Assembly: GCF_002835465.1 (NCBI RefSeq)
Contig: NZ_PIZM01000006.1
Coordinates: 186,001 to 250,000 of the forward strand
From: Psychromonas sp. psych-6C06
GTDB taxonomy: Bacteria > Pseudomonadota > Gammaproteobacteria > Enterobacterales > Psychromonadaceae
DNA length: 64,000 bases
Direction of reading: 5' to 3'
Shown: positions 43,326 to 52,580 of the stretch, piece by piece
How positions within the stretch are numbered: position 1 is the first letter of the stretch
Layout of the letters: each line of letters begins with the position of its first letter
Notes under the pieces: generated by a model
What the model was told of the DNA's origin: nothing
The model's input: the letters and a program-made list of their open reading frames with translations, nothing else
Databases searched by the model: none
Made by a program: the position numbers and the translations under genes

Positions 43326-44699
43326 TTAGCATTTACCGGAAGAAACTTTATGGAGATCATGTAGTTTTGGTGGTGTTGCATTACCGCCATGCTCCTCTAA
43401 GTATTCGCAAGCCATTTCAATATCACGAACCAAAATCTCGGCTGCATCTTTATTAAGGTGTGGTCTCACCACAATACGTAAGCTATTTACTTGTTGAGCA
43501 TTAGCAGGCATTGAGTAAGCAGATAAAATCCAACCGTGTTCACGTACTTTGTTAGAGATATCAAACTCATTATATTTAGTAACAGACTCATCAAGCGTTA
43601 ATGCAACCACAGGAATACGTTGCGTCTCGTTCATTATTTTGAATTTACCGGTCGCTAATAAACGATCACGGATGAACTCTGCATTTTCAACAGTTTTCTT
43701 CATGATGTTTGTATAACCTTTACGGCCAAGGCGAATGAAGTTGTAGTATTGCGCCATAATGGTGGCAGAGCTTTTACTAAAGTTCAGCGTCGCAGTTGCT
43801 GCTTCTCCGCCTAGGTAGTTAACGTAGAAGACGAGATCTTCATTGAATACTTTACGCTCACGGAAGATTATCCAACCTAACCCTGGAGGCACTAGGCCGA
43901 ATTTATGTCCTGATGCATTAATAGATTGCACACGAGGCAGACGGAAATCCCATTCATAATCTGGGTACAAGAACGGATTTACAAAGCCACCTGATGCTGC
44001 ATCGATATGCATTGGAATTGAGATACCTGTTTTTTCTTCGTAAGCATCTAACCAATCATGAATTGCTTGGAAGTCATCATCTTCACCGGTAAATGTTTGT
44101 CCTGCAATACCTACAACACAGATTGTATTTTCATCAACATACTCATCAAGTTGCTCTGCTGTTAAACGATATTGTCCTGGTTTTAATGGCACGATGCGTG
44201 GCTCAACGTCGAAATATTTTAAGAATTTTTTCCATACTATTTGTACATTGCCACCAGTTACCATGTTTGGTTTTGAGCTATCTTTACCTGCTTTTTCTCG
44301 TGCTTGGCGCCAGTTCCACTTATGTGCTAAACCTGCCAACATGCAAGCTTCCGATGAACCAATGGTGGCCGCACCGTAGGCTTCAACATCTTTTGGGCCA
44401 TTCCATAATTCGTGTAACCAATTCACACATTTTTCTTCAGTAGCTTTGGTATGTGGATACATATCTGGGTCAGCAAAGTTTCTAAATGAACCATCTTTGA
44501 AAATTTCAGCTGCTTCTGGCTCCATAAATGTAGTCACAAAAGAAGAAAGATTTAGCATTGGATTAGCATCTGTCCAGCATTCGCTTTTGATCACTGCAGC
44601 CGCTGCGCGAGCGGCCATTCCTTCTTCTGGAAACTCTTTTGGTAATTCAATATTGAACTGTTCGAACATATTTAAATCTGCGTGTTTTTCAATTGACAT
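43326..44699 (-). CDS. gadB: Glutamate decarboxylase
   Basis: A 457-residue PLP enzyme of the GadA/GadB group that converts glutamate to GABA while consuming a proton. The PLP-binding Lys266 lies in NASGHKFGLVPPGLGWI, HIDAASGGFVNPF (His231, Asp233) contacts the cofactor, and YGAATIGSSEACMLAGLAHKW is the typical N-terminal domain segment. The length is close to the 466 residues of E. coli GadB. It is followed by an AspT-type antiporter and, further on, by pdxY, which supplies its cofactor. The 510-base gap upstream (44700-45209) holds no ORF and no motif that I can name beyond the convergent terminator near 45151. Confidence 0.94.
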   Translation of the reverse strand: MSIEKHADLNMFEQFNIELPKEFPEEGMAARAAAAVIKSECWTDANPMLNLSSFVTTFMEPEAAEIFKDGSFRNFADPDMYPHTKATEEKCVNWLHELWNGPKDVEAYGAATIGSSEACMLAGLAHKWNWRQAREKAGKDSSKPNMVTGGNVQIVWKKFLKYFDVEPRIVPLKPGQYRLTAEQLDEYVDENTICVVGIAGQTFTGEDDDFQAIHDWLDAYEEKTGISIPMHIDAASGGFVNPFLYPDYEWDFRLPRVQSINASGHKFGLVPPGLGWIIFRERKVFNEDLVFYVNYLGGEAATATLNFSKSSATIMAQYYNFIRLGRKGYTNIMKKTVENAEFIRDRLLATGKFKIMNETQRIPVVALTLDESVTKYNEFDISNKVREHGWILSAYSMPANAQQVNSLRIVVRPHLNKDAAEILVRDIEMACEYLEEHGGNATPPKLHDLHKVSSGKC

Positions 44700-45150
44700 G
44701 ATTTTTCCTTTGTATTGTTTAAATGAAATATAATATTAGTTTGTTAAATGCCACTTATTGGTGGCGACTGAATTAAGGTAGGGCCATATTAGATAACTTT
44801 TTCACAGCATAACAATCTCAATTGAATGACCAAACCCATCAAAATTTTTCTTTAGTGTATCGGTAATAGGCGTTTTAATGACTTTTAGAGGAGTGCTAAA
44901 AACTGTTAAGTAATTATTTTTTATGAATTTTTGTGGCGTTTTAAAAAATTAAAGTGCAATGGTGGGAGCTCTTAATTACAACATTTATTATGGGTAAAAA
45001 ATGACAGGCTCGGTTTATTTAACGATCGCCTAGTAATTAGGACGATTAACTGAAATGAGAGAGGCTGGGGCGTGATTTTTTGTTTAGCATTGGGCTGATT
45101 GAGCAATCGTTAAAAAGTATCTATTTTTAAAATTATTTACGATGTGAATG

Positions 45151-45188
45151 TCACCAAGGTGAACAGCCGAGAAACCGTTCCTTGGTGA
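45151..45188 (-). terminator. Probable terminator of the FUSC efflux operon
   Basis: TCACCAAGG (45151-45159) and CCTTGGTGA (45180-45188) form a 9-bp stem with a 20-base loop, just after the FUSC-protein stop. The T-run is weak. Confidence 0.45.
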
Positions 45189-45209
45189 AGGATAATTAGT
45201 AGAAAGTAC

Positions 45210-46589
45210 TTATTTAGTAATACTGTAACTTTCCCTAGGGTGAAATAGGCTGGAAAAAGTTTTAGCAATCAGCAGTATGGTAAGCAGATAAACAACCATC
45301 ATTATCGGGATGCTGAAACTAAAGCTTGGTGTTAAGTTTAAAGCTCCTGATGATAAAACGAGTAATAAATTTACACCCACTACTCGAAATATAAGCAATC
45401 GCGCTGAATCAAAGACTTTCCAAATGGCCACAATGTTAATAAAGTAAAAAGCCGCTAGTTGCCATAATTCAGTGAAGGAGGGCATGAGCAATAAATATTG
45501 AGCGAGATAAAAGCTCCCTAAACCTATTATCGACCAAAATATGTCTCTTATCACCGAGATCGGAAGTGGCGGCAAGTTGGTTGCAAAGATCCCCGCCATC
45601 ATTGGAAACACATAACCTCCTGGTACAGGGAGGTATATCCAAAAATAGACTGATGCAATAAAGGTGCATACACCTTGGGAAACTTTTAAGGCGTCATCTT
45701 TAATGTGCTGCTTGAAGGTACGGTGATACGAAAAGGGCTTGTCTTTAGCATTGACCGGGACGATATCTAATAGGTCAGCGGGCAGCAGTGTTTGAGTTGC
45801 TATTACGCTATCATCGTTACTTACATTGCGCTCAATCTCGGGGAGGTAATTCTTTGATTGCTGAGTCTTATTTTGTTCTTTACTCAGTAAATATGCGATC
45901 ACGTTAATTTCGTTAAGGCGTTGCTGCCATTGATGGTGCTGAAGTTGTAAATTATAACTACCATTATTGGGAAGCATTAATAAATGTTCGAGCTTATTCG
46001 TGTTTTGTTGGATTTTTTCAATGTCGCCAGTTGTTAATTTACCGTTATTAAAGTCACTTAATGCCTGCTTGATAGTTAGGTGTAACGCTTCATATTGGCG
46101 AACAAAAATACTTTCTGTGCTAATTGGCCAAAGCAGTTTATAGACACATGAAAAGACGACTATTCCTAGCACAGTTTCTTGAAGCCGTAATACGATAACG
46201 TGAAAGGTATAGGCACCATCGAAGCCTCCCATACAACATAGAATGGTACATACAGTGTAGCTTTGAATAAAGAGGTAACCATATTTTTCATCACTGGCCA
46301 TAAACAGGCTTAGCGCAAGCAATATTGTATAAAAAGAAATAAACAGAAAACGGTCCTGTGCGAATAAAGAGATTAAAAACACCGCGTAAATGAATCCTAT
46401 TAATGCCCCAATAAAACGCTTTCTTCCTTTTTGTAGTGAATGTGCGAATGTCTCATTAACGGCCATGACAGCAACAGCAATACCTGCCCAATATGGTTTT
46501 TCCCACTGAAACCAGATTGCGATACACAGCGCGAGCACGATAGCTAATGCAATTTTAATGGCTTCTTTTGATGATCTGCTCAACATCAC
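45210..46589 (-). CDS. FUSC-family aromatic acid/fusaric acid efflux protein (AaeB-like)
   Basis: A 459-residue membrane protein with two blocks of helices (about 10-150 and 310-445) flanking a cytoplasmic region, as in AaeB/YccS-type pumps. The N-terminal IALAIVLALCIAIWFQWEKPYWAGIAVAVMA is a clear FUSC motif, and YFWIYLPVPGGYVFPMMAGIFATNLPPLPIS is the matching C-terminal one. It is shorter than typical AaeB (about 650 residues). With the HlyD-like and DUF1656 genes it forms an AaeXAB-like operon that probably extrudes small organic acids. Confidence 0.87.
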   Translation of the reverse strand: MMLSRSSKEAIKIALAIVLALCIAIWFQWEKPYWAGIAVAVMAVNETFAHSLQKGRKRFIGALIGFIYAVFLISLFAQDRFLFISFYTILLALSLFMASDEKYGYLFIQSYTVCTILCCMGGFDGAYTFHVIVLRLQETVLGIVVFSCVYKLLWPISTESIFVRQYEALHLTIKQALSDFNNGKLTTGDIEKIQQNTNKLEHLLMLPNNGSYNLQLQHHQWQQRLNEINVIAYLLSKEQNKTQQSKNYLPEIERNVSNDDSVIATQTLLPADLLDIVPVNAKDKPFSYHRTFKQHIKDDALKVSQGVCTFIASVYFWIYLPVPGGYVFPMMAGIFATNLPPLPISVIRDIFWSIIGLGSFYLAQYLLLMPSFTELWQLAAFYFINIVAIWKVFDSARLLIFRVVGVNLLLVLSSGALNLTPSFSFSIPIMMVVYLLTILLIAKTFSSLFHPRESYSITK

Positions 46590-46597
46590 TTCTCCCG

Positions 46598-47461
46598 TTA
46601 ATCTTTAATGATTTTAATCGATGCGGTCATGCCTACTCGAAGTTGAATGTTATTAGGTAGATCTTTGAGCATTACTTTCACTGGAATGCGCTGCGCTAAA
46701 CGAATCCATTGAAAATTGGGGTTGACGTTTTGTAGTAGGTTGTTGCCCGTCGTACCATCTTGATTGGCGATGCCATAACCAATACTGGTGACCTCTGCTT
46801 TTAGTGTTTGGTCTGTGTCTGCTAATAACGATACATAAGCAGTATCTTGAGGGTCTACATTTTCAAGGTCGGTTTCTTTAAAATATCCTTCCACCCAAAA
46901 GCTGTTTGAATCAATCAGTGCGACAACTGGTGAATTAGCAACTACTTGCGAACCAATCGGCAAATTTAAATTACTAATAAAACCATCTGTAGTCGCAAAT
47001 ACCTTAGTGTGCTCTAAATTAAGTTTCGCTTCTTCAACCATCGCCGTTGCAAGACTTAAGTTTGCTTTAGTCGCCTCAACGGCATTACTAAGGTTATCTA
47101 GTGTCAAAACAGGTACAGAGCCTCTTTTTAATTTTTCTAATCTCAAGGTACGCTTTTCTTCATTAAGTGCTCTGTCCAATGCTGTTTTTGCTTGTGCTTG
47201 AGATGCGAGAGCTTTGTGATAGGCGACTTGATAAAGGCTATCGTCAATTTCGAACAATAGATCTCCTTTGCTTACCTTGCTGTTATCTACAATATGAATA
47301 TCAGTCACCTGCCCAGTAACACGAGGTGCAATAAAAACAATATGCGCGTTAACACGGCCATCTCGAGTCCATGGGTTATGTGTATAAACAGAATAAAAAT
47401 TGGCAATAGTAGTGCCAGCAGCAAGTACCAGCAATAAGGTTATGAAATAACGTTTAAACAT
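46598..47461 (-). CDS. HlyD/EmrA-type membrane-fusion protein (AaeA-like)
   Basis: A 287-residue periplasmic adaptor with one N-terminal membrane helix and the biotinyl-lipoyl-like halves VTGQVTDIHIVDNSKVSKGDLLFEIDDS and TKVFATTDGFISNLNLPIGSQV around a short coiled coil (about 75-135). It ends with the beta-barrel domain KVMLKDLPNNIQLRVGMTASIKI. It links the FUSC pump to an outer-membrane channel, which is not encoded here. It starts 11 bases after the small DUF1656 gene and ends 8 bases before the FUSC gene. Confidence 0.9.
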   Translation of the reverse strand: MFKRYFITLLLVLAAGTTIANFYSVYTHNPWTRDGRVNAHIVFIAPRVTGQVTDIHIVDNSKVSKGDLLFEIDDSLYQVAYHKALASQAQAKTALDRALNEEKRTLRLEKLKRGSVPVLTLDNLSNAVEATKANLSLATAMVEEAKLNLEHTKVFATTDGFISNLNLPIGSQVVANSPVVALIDSNSFWVEGYFKETDLENVDPQDTAYVSLLADTDQTLKAEVTSIGYGIANQDGTTGNNLLQNVNPNFQWIRLAQRIPVKVMLKDLPNNIQLRVGMTASIKIIKD

Positions 47462-47472
47462 AATTTGTTACC

Positions 47473-47685
47473 TTAAAAAATATTAATAAAGCGACTGAGA
47501 ACACCGGTGAATATGATCGTGAGACATATTTCAGCAATAGCAGGTTGAGCGACATAGCGATGCCAGCCCGCTTTTACAATGGCAGTAGTTATGACTGTTG
47601 TTAAGCTATAAGCAAGGGCGACGACTAGTAATAAAGGCGGGAAGTAGACCTCTCCCCAAGCAAGTTCATGTGGTATAGCGGGCAT
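47473..47685 (-). CDS. DUF1656 small membrane protein (AaeX-like)
   Basis: A 70-residue protein with two hydrophobic helices and the conserved start IPHELAWGEVYFPPLLL, typical of DUF1656/AaeX, which always accompanies AaeA/AaeB-type pumps. Its own biochemical role is unknown. It is the first gene of the efflux operon, and a TGTAGGAT-type inverted repeat lies about 70 bases upstream. Confidence 0.87.
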   Translation of the reverse strand: MPAIPHELAWGEVYFPPLLLVVALAYSLTTVITTAIVKAGWHRYVAQPAIAEICLTIIFTGVLSRFINIF

Positions 47686-47753
47686 AATTTTTTCCGACTG
47701 TTATTTAATGAAGGTGATCCTATCTAAACAGTAAAAAACAATGTAATCCCATA

Positions 47754-47772
47754 TGTAGGATCGCATCCGTCA
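47754..47772. promoter_or_regulatory. TGTAGGAT-type inverted repeat, site 5
   Basis: TGTAGGATCGCATCCGTCA has a full left arm and a right arm with two mismatches. It lies about 70 bases before the first gene of the AaeXAB-like operon, the same distance as site 4 from pdxY. The rest of the gap to 48089 shows nothing recognisable. Confidence 0.6.
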
Positions 47773-48089
47773 GATAAAGTCAGGATTCAAAGATAGCGCG
47801 TAATGAAAGGCTGTTCGAATTAATAAAAGTGGCATCTAGGGCGATAAAAATCGTGATGGAAGGAGTGCTGACTTGATCAGCAGGGGAACCCCTACAAAGC
47901 GATTCATTTTCGATGAAATTTTCTATGATACTGAGCCATTAAAATGAAACAAATATTTTATCTATTCAGTATTTAAGAAAACGATGATGACGGAGTGAAG
48001 AAACTAAAACCCACCAGTAAAATTTGTGTTGAGCTTTCTTATCGCTTACTCCATTATCACTGTTTATCTCTTTTTTAGGACACGACTAT

Positions 48090-48263
48090 ATGAATGTATT
48101 CATTATTTTAGCGGTGTTATTTGCCGCCATTGCCTTGATGGTTATTGTCGTAGAACGCTTTGCTAAGCCTGTTGATGAGCAGAAACAAGCCAAATACAGT
48201 AAAATTCTACCTATTTTAGTGTTTATCATGTTGTTCGCTTCGTTGATAAAGGCAATTATTTGA
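48090..48263 (+). CDS. Small two-helix membrane protein (57 residues)
   Basis: A short ORF with ATG at 48090 and TGA at 48261, preceded by AGGA at 9-base spacing. It begins MNVFIILAVLFAAIALMVIV (helix 1), has a charged middle ERFAKPVDEQKQAKYSK and ends with ILPILVFIMLFASLIKAII (helix 2). Codon pattern and the two-helix layout with a positive loop argue for a real protein. The family is unknown. It sits alone in the gap between the divergent efflux operon and the convergent lipase-like gene. Confidence 0.65.
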   Translation: MNVFIILAVLFAAIALMVIVVERFAKPVDEQKQAKYSKILPILVFIMLFASLIKAII

Positions 48264-48321
48264 GGCGAAAAGGCTTGCTCTTAAGGTTCTGTTTGAGTTT
48301 GGTAATCATACTTTTAGCGCA

Positions 48322-48987
48322 TTAACGGCAAAGGCTATCTGCCTCCAGAAATTCGCCCTTTCGTAAAAAGTGCACTATCTGCTGAATCACTTTGTTATTA
48401 AACATCATAAAAGCATGAGTAACGGGGAGCGTAATATGCGCTTTCATACCTGCTAGTTTAGTACTTTCTACTGATACTTTTCCATCGTTTTGACCACCTA
48501 TTATTAACGACAAAATTGGATTTACGGTGCGCTTTCCTGCAATGATGCCAAGCTCGAAATTTGCACGGCCTAACTGTTGGCTAATCCCTCTTTGAGTGCA
48601 TCCTAGTTGCATGCCTGCTTGGTGTTTAAAAAGGTTATTACCCAGTATTTGACGCGCGTAATCTATGAGTGGCGAGCCTTGATTTGGAGGGCCTAGCATG
48701 ACCACTGATCCTAGTTGCTCAATAGTATTATCTTGTAAGTATAAACGCACCAGAATGCCACCCATTGAATGGGTGACAAAGTGTATTTTAGTTGTGTGTC
48801 GACATTGTGTTAATGCATCGGTTATTACCATCTCTGCTAGTTGTTCAATAGGGTATTTTAGCGAGGGGTAACTGTAATTTATTACTTGATAACCCTGTTT
48901 ATCTAATACCCACTGTAGCTTCTTCATATCGTATTTGCTTTTGGCGAGTCCATGTAAGAGCACCACGCATTGTGTTGTTTTCTCCAT
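48322..48987 (-). CDS. Alpha/beta hydrolase, lipase-like
   Basis: A 221-residue hydrolase with VVLLHGLAKSKYDM at the start (oxyanion HG), the nucleophile elbow THSMGGILVRLYL, GPPNQGSPL, the acid in GGQNDGKVSVES and the catalytic His in LPVTHAFMM. No signal peptide is seen. It resembles PGAP1-like or lecithin-cholesterol-type lipases used on lipid esters. It starts one base after the stop of the LplT-PlsC-Aas gene, with GAGGGGAG as ribosome site, so the two are translated from one message. An in-frame start at 49002 would overlap the upstream gene. A role in the same lysophospholipid turnover is plausible. Confidence 0.85.
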   Translation of the reverse strand: MEKTTQCVVLLHGLAKSKYDMKKLQWVLDKQGYQVINYSYPSLKYPIEQLAEMVITDALTQCRHTTKIHFVTHSMGGILVRLYLQDNTIEQLGSVVMLGPPNQGSPLIDYARQILGNNLFKHQAGMQLGCTQRGISQQLGRANFELGIIAGKRTVNPILSLIIGGQNDGKVSVESTKLAGMKAHITLPVTHAFMMFNNKVIQQIVHFLRKGEFLEADSLCR

Positions 48988-48988
48988 A

Positions 48989-51900
48989 CTAACTCCCCTC
49001 AATTAATGAGGTCGCCAATTTTTTGGCTTGGCTAAAGTCTGTTTTACCTGAACCTAGTTTGGGGACTTCTTCAACCATAAAATAAGACTTTGGAAGCATT
49101 AATGGGTTACAGCCGTCTGCTAACATCGTTTGTTTTATCTGTTTTTTATCTATTTCACCTTGGTGTAATAGCACAATGTTTTCGCCTTTTTGTGGGTCTT
49201 TACAGGCAATGGCGACGACGTCAATATCTTGCTGTACGGCGTTTAAAACCGCTTGCTCTACGGCACCTAAACTGATCATTTCTCCACCTATTTTTGCAAA
49301 GCGGGAGTAGCGATCTAAAATAGTTAAGAAGCCATCTTCATCTAACTTACCTTTATCCCCAGAAACGTACCAACGCTGATTATCTATCTCTTTAATGACC
49401 TGTTGTGTTTTTTCGGGGGCACCTAAATAACCTAACATCACCTGTGCACCGCCAATTAATACTAACCCCGCTTCACCGATTGCTAACGGTTGAAAGGTTT
49501 CGGGATCAACTATTTTAAAGCTGGTACCGGGCAGAGGCATACCGACAGTGCCTGCCTTGCCACCAACTTGTACTTGCCAATCATTTTGATGTAACTGATC
49601 TGGCATATTGACACTGGCAACGGGGGTTGTCTCTGTGGTGCCATACCCCTCTAAAATCTTTTTGTTAAACTTACTTTCAAAGTCGGTTTTTACTTGTTCG
49701 TTTAATTTTTCTGCCCCTGCAACTACGATTCGTAGAGAGGCAAACATCAATGGATCCACTTTTCTATTTTTGGCATACAAACGCAGGAAGGTTGAGGTGC
49801 CACACATGATGGTGGCTTCGTGTTTAGCAACTGTTTTTGCCACTGCCACTGCATCGGTTGGATCCGCACAACATACTAAGGGTAATCCTTCGACCAAAGG
49901 CATTAATTGTGTCACGGTTAAACCAAAAGCATGAAATAATGGTAATGAGCCTAACACTACGTCTGTTTCTTGTGTGTTGAGGACGTCGGAAACTTGTTTT
50001 AAATTGGCCATTATATTTTGTTGGCTGAGCATAACCCCTTTAGGTGTACCTTCGCTACCACTTGAAAAAAGAATAGCCGCAGGCTGGCTGGCTTTTGTTT
50101 TAGTGGCATATAGCCATTTAAGCGCAAAAGCAGGCAGTACTTTAATTGCTAATAAACGACCTATTTTCTGTTTTTGACTCACCATTGCGAATAGGTCTTC
50201 GACGTAAATAACCTGCTGTGTCTGTAAAGCGGAGCTTAAGTCGATACCACGTTGCTGTAGTTTTTTAAGAAAGCGCTTTGAGGTATAAACATGGCTTAAT
50301 TGTGCCTGATCTATTGCCCCAACTAAGGCGCTTTGACTTGCCGTGTAATTTAAGTTTACTAAGGTTTTACCTGCTAAGAGGCTTGCCATATTAGCGATCA
50401 CACCACCTGCACTAGTCGGCAATAATAATCCGATGTTATCTTGCTTTACGTTCTTTTTAATGTGTTTGCTTAAGCTAATTGCACCTACTAAGGTTTGCTG
50501 TGCGGTTAAGCTCATACCAGTATTGTCAGATAATACCGTTTTTGTTTTTACACGTTTTACGGTGTCTATCCATGCGTTACTAATATTCGGTAGCTCTGCG
50601 ACATGCTCTTGCCAAGAAGAAACAGAGAGATTAAATACTTGTGATTTAACCTGCTGTGCGTTGCTCTGTTTTTCCATGGCAGGTGCAAAGGCAACAACTA
50701 AATCACGAAACATACCTTGTGTGCGCACCTCTTTAAGCTTATCTGATGAGCGACTAAATTTACTGCCCCACAAACCTCGAATGTAAAATGGCACGATTTT
50801 TAAAGGTTGTTGTGCTTTTTTGCAGGCTAACTCAAAACCACGTTTAAACTCTGATAAATGACCATTGCGACTAATATGTCCTTCAGGGAAGAGCGCAACC
50901 ACATCACCGTTATCTAATATTTGTGCAATAGTGGTTAATGAGCGTTTACTCGAAGCCGAAGCATCAATTGGGATACAACCTAGGGCCTTGAAGAACCAAC
51001 TGATATACCAACGAGAATAGATTTTTCTGTCCATCACAAAACGCACTGGGCGTGGGCATGCAATTTGTAAAATAGCCCAATCCACCCAACTAACATGGTT
51101 TCCCAGTAATAATACCCCTCCCTGTTCGGGGATATTTTTCATACCTTGTACTGACACTTTGTAGTGACGTGAGATTGACCAATTTAAGACTAAACGCACT
51201 AAGCTTTGTGGTAATTTATAAATGGTATATAAACCGCCAAGCATCGCCACAACAGCAGTAAAGGTGAGCAGGAATTCACTGTTAAAACCAAAGTAAGCAA
51301 AACAAGCGGTGATGGCCAAGAAGGTCGCCATTCCGACACTTTGTACCCAGTTATTAACGGCTAACACCTTGCCCATTTCATCTCGACCAGCATGAAACTG
51401 AATTAGCGCGTTTAATGGCACAATAAATAAGCCACCCATTAACCCTACACTTAAAAAACATAGTGCTTGTGTCATTGAAGACTGCATTAAGGGTAAGCAC
51501 CAAAGTGAAACTGCAACACCCACCGCGCCAAATGGAATTAAACCTATCTCAATATGATTTCGTGAAAAGCGTCCTGCAACCCATGAGCCGACAGCAATAC
51601 CGATACCTGTTGCCGCCATCGTTGCTTGAATCACAAGCGTATTTGTTTCCGCTAAGCTTTCTTTAGCATAAGCAGGAAAGCTCGCTAATAACATCTGCCC
51701 AATCGACCAGAACATAGTTAAACCAATAATTGATAAGCGAATTACTTTATGCGTTAAGAGTGGTTTTAGACTCTCTTTCATATAACTGCCTGAACGGTAT
51801 CTTGCCCAATCAAATTGTTTTTCTTGGTGTTCTTCGAGTGTCGGCAAGCGATAGGCCATGATTAACTCGATAATTGAATTAATCACCAATAACCATGCTA

Positions 51901-52447
51901 GTGGGGCCATGGTTTGTAAAATCATCGCCGGCGAAGTTGATTCAGCTTGGTAAAGTGTTTCGAAAAATAGTGAGTAGACAACGGTGCCAGTTAAAATGGC
52001 AATAATCGATGCGGCTTGTACTACTCCGTTCGCCTGTGCAAGCTTCTCTTTACCAAATAACGGCTTGATGTAACCGTATTTCGCAGGTGAATAAAAGGTT
52101 GATTGCACTGCGAGTAAAAACGTCATAGCAAAAGCTGGCCAGAATAATCCTAAGTAGTAACAAGCGGTGATTGCCAGGGTGAGCAATACTGCAAAACAGG
52201 CGCTAATACGCATTACTTTATTTTTGGGGTGTTTATCAGAAATAAAGCCCGCAGGGGTTAATAGCAAGATAAAAGGTAATAATATTAATCCGTTAACTAA
52301 AGTCGTTAACAGAATTTGTAGCTCTCCATCGTAGCTTTTAAAGATGGTATTTTGAATAATGATCTTATGGCCTAGATCGACAAATGAATTTAAAAAAAGC
52401 GCAAATAGGTAAGGCCAAGCACCTTTAATGTTTATTAATTTTTTCAT
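48989..52447 (-). CDS. aas: LplT-PlsC-Aas fusion: lysophospholipid transporter with 2-acyl-GPE acyltransferase/acyl-ACP synthetase
   Basis: A 1152-residue three-part protein. Residues about 10-410 form an MFS transporter like LplT (NSFVDLGHKIIIQNTIF, DKHPKNKVMRISA) that flips lysophospholipids inward. Residues about 430-620 form a PlsC acyltransferase with GNHVSWVDWAIL (HX4D) and FPEGHISRNG. Residues about 640-1150 form an AMP-dependent acyl-ACP synthetase with ILFSSGSEGTPKGVMLSQQN, GYGTTETTPVASVN and YVSGDKGKLDEDGF. Together they re-acylate lysophosphatidylethanolamine, repairing membrane lipids. E. coli has LplT and Aas as separate proteins. The ATG at 52447 has AAGGGAA upstream. An XRE regulator is encoded divergently. 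Confidence 0.92.
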   Translation of the reverse strand: MKKLINIKGAWPYLFALFLNSFVDLGHKIIIQNTIFKSYDGELQILLTTLVNGLILLPFILLLTPAGFISDKHPKNKVMRISACFAVLLTLAITACYYLGLFWPAFAMTFLLAVQSTFYSPAKYGYIKPLFGKEKLAQANGVVQAASIIAILTGTVVYSLFFETLYQAESTSPAMILQTMAPLAWLLVINSIIELIMAYRLPTLEEHQEKQFDWARYRSGSYMKESLKPLLTHKVIRLSIIGLTMFWSIGQMLLASFPAYAKESLAETNTLVIQATMAATGIGIAVGSWVAGRFSRNHIEIGLIPFGAVGVAVSLWCLPLMQSSMTQALCFLSVGLMGGLFIVPLNALIQFHAGRDEMGKVLAVNNWVQSVGMATFLAITACFAYFGFNSEFLLTFTAVVAMLGGLYTIYKLPQSLVRLVLNWSISRHYKVSVQGMKNIPEQGGVLLLGNHVSWVDWAILQIACPRPVRFVMDRKIYSRWYISWFFKALGCIPIDASASSKRSLTTIAQILDNGDVVALFPEGHISRNGHLSEFKRGFELACKKAQQPLKIVPFYIRGLWGSKFSRSSDKLKEVRTQGMFRDLVVAFAPAMEKQSNAQQVKSQVFNLSVSSWQEHVAELPNISNAWIDTVKRVKTKTVLSDNTGMSLTAQQTLVGAISLSKHIKKNVKQDNIGLLLPTSAGGVIANMASLLAGKTLVNLNYTASQSALVGAIDQAQLSHVYTSKRFLKKLQQRGIDLSSALQTQQVIYVEDLFAMVSQKQKIGRLLAIKVLPAFALKWLYATKTKASQPAAILFSSGSEGTPKGVMLSQQNIMANLKQVSDVLNTQETDVVLGSLPLFHAFGLTVTQLMPLVEGLPLVCCADPTDAVAVAKTVAKHEATIMCGTSTFLRLYAKNRKVDPLMFASLRIVVAGAEKLNEQVKTDFESKFNKKILEGYGTTETTPVASVNMPDQLHQNDWQVQVGGKAGTVGMPLPGTSFKIVDPETFQPLAIGEAGLVLIGGAQVMLGYLGAPEKTQQVIKEIDNQRWYVSGDKGKLDEDGFLTILDRYSRFAKIGGEMISLGAVEQAVLNAVQQDIDVVAIACKDPQKGENIVLLHQGEIDKKQIKQTMLADGCNPLMLPKSYFMVEEVPKLGSGKTDFSQAKKLATSLIEGS

Positions 52448-52524
52448 CTTAAAAATTCCCTTTATCACTGTTTGATAGGCACTGATTATGACCTGCTTCA
52501 AACATCCATCAAGTGACACTTACT

Positions 52525-52540
52525 AAGTATACCTATACTT
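52525..52540. promoter_or_regulatory. Palindromic operator candidate between aas and the XRE regulator
   Basis: AAGTATACCTATACTT is a 16-base inverted repeat (arms AAGTATA/TATACTT) placed between the two divergent starts (52447 and 52581). It is a natural binding site for the adjacent XRE-type regulator. Confidence 0.55.
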
Positions 52541-52580
52541 GCTAAAAGGTATTATTTATTGCTACTTACCAAGGTTTACT

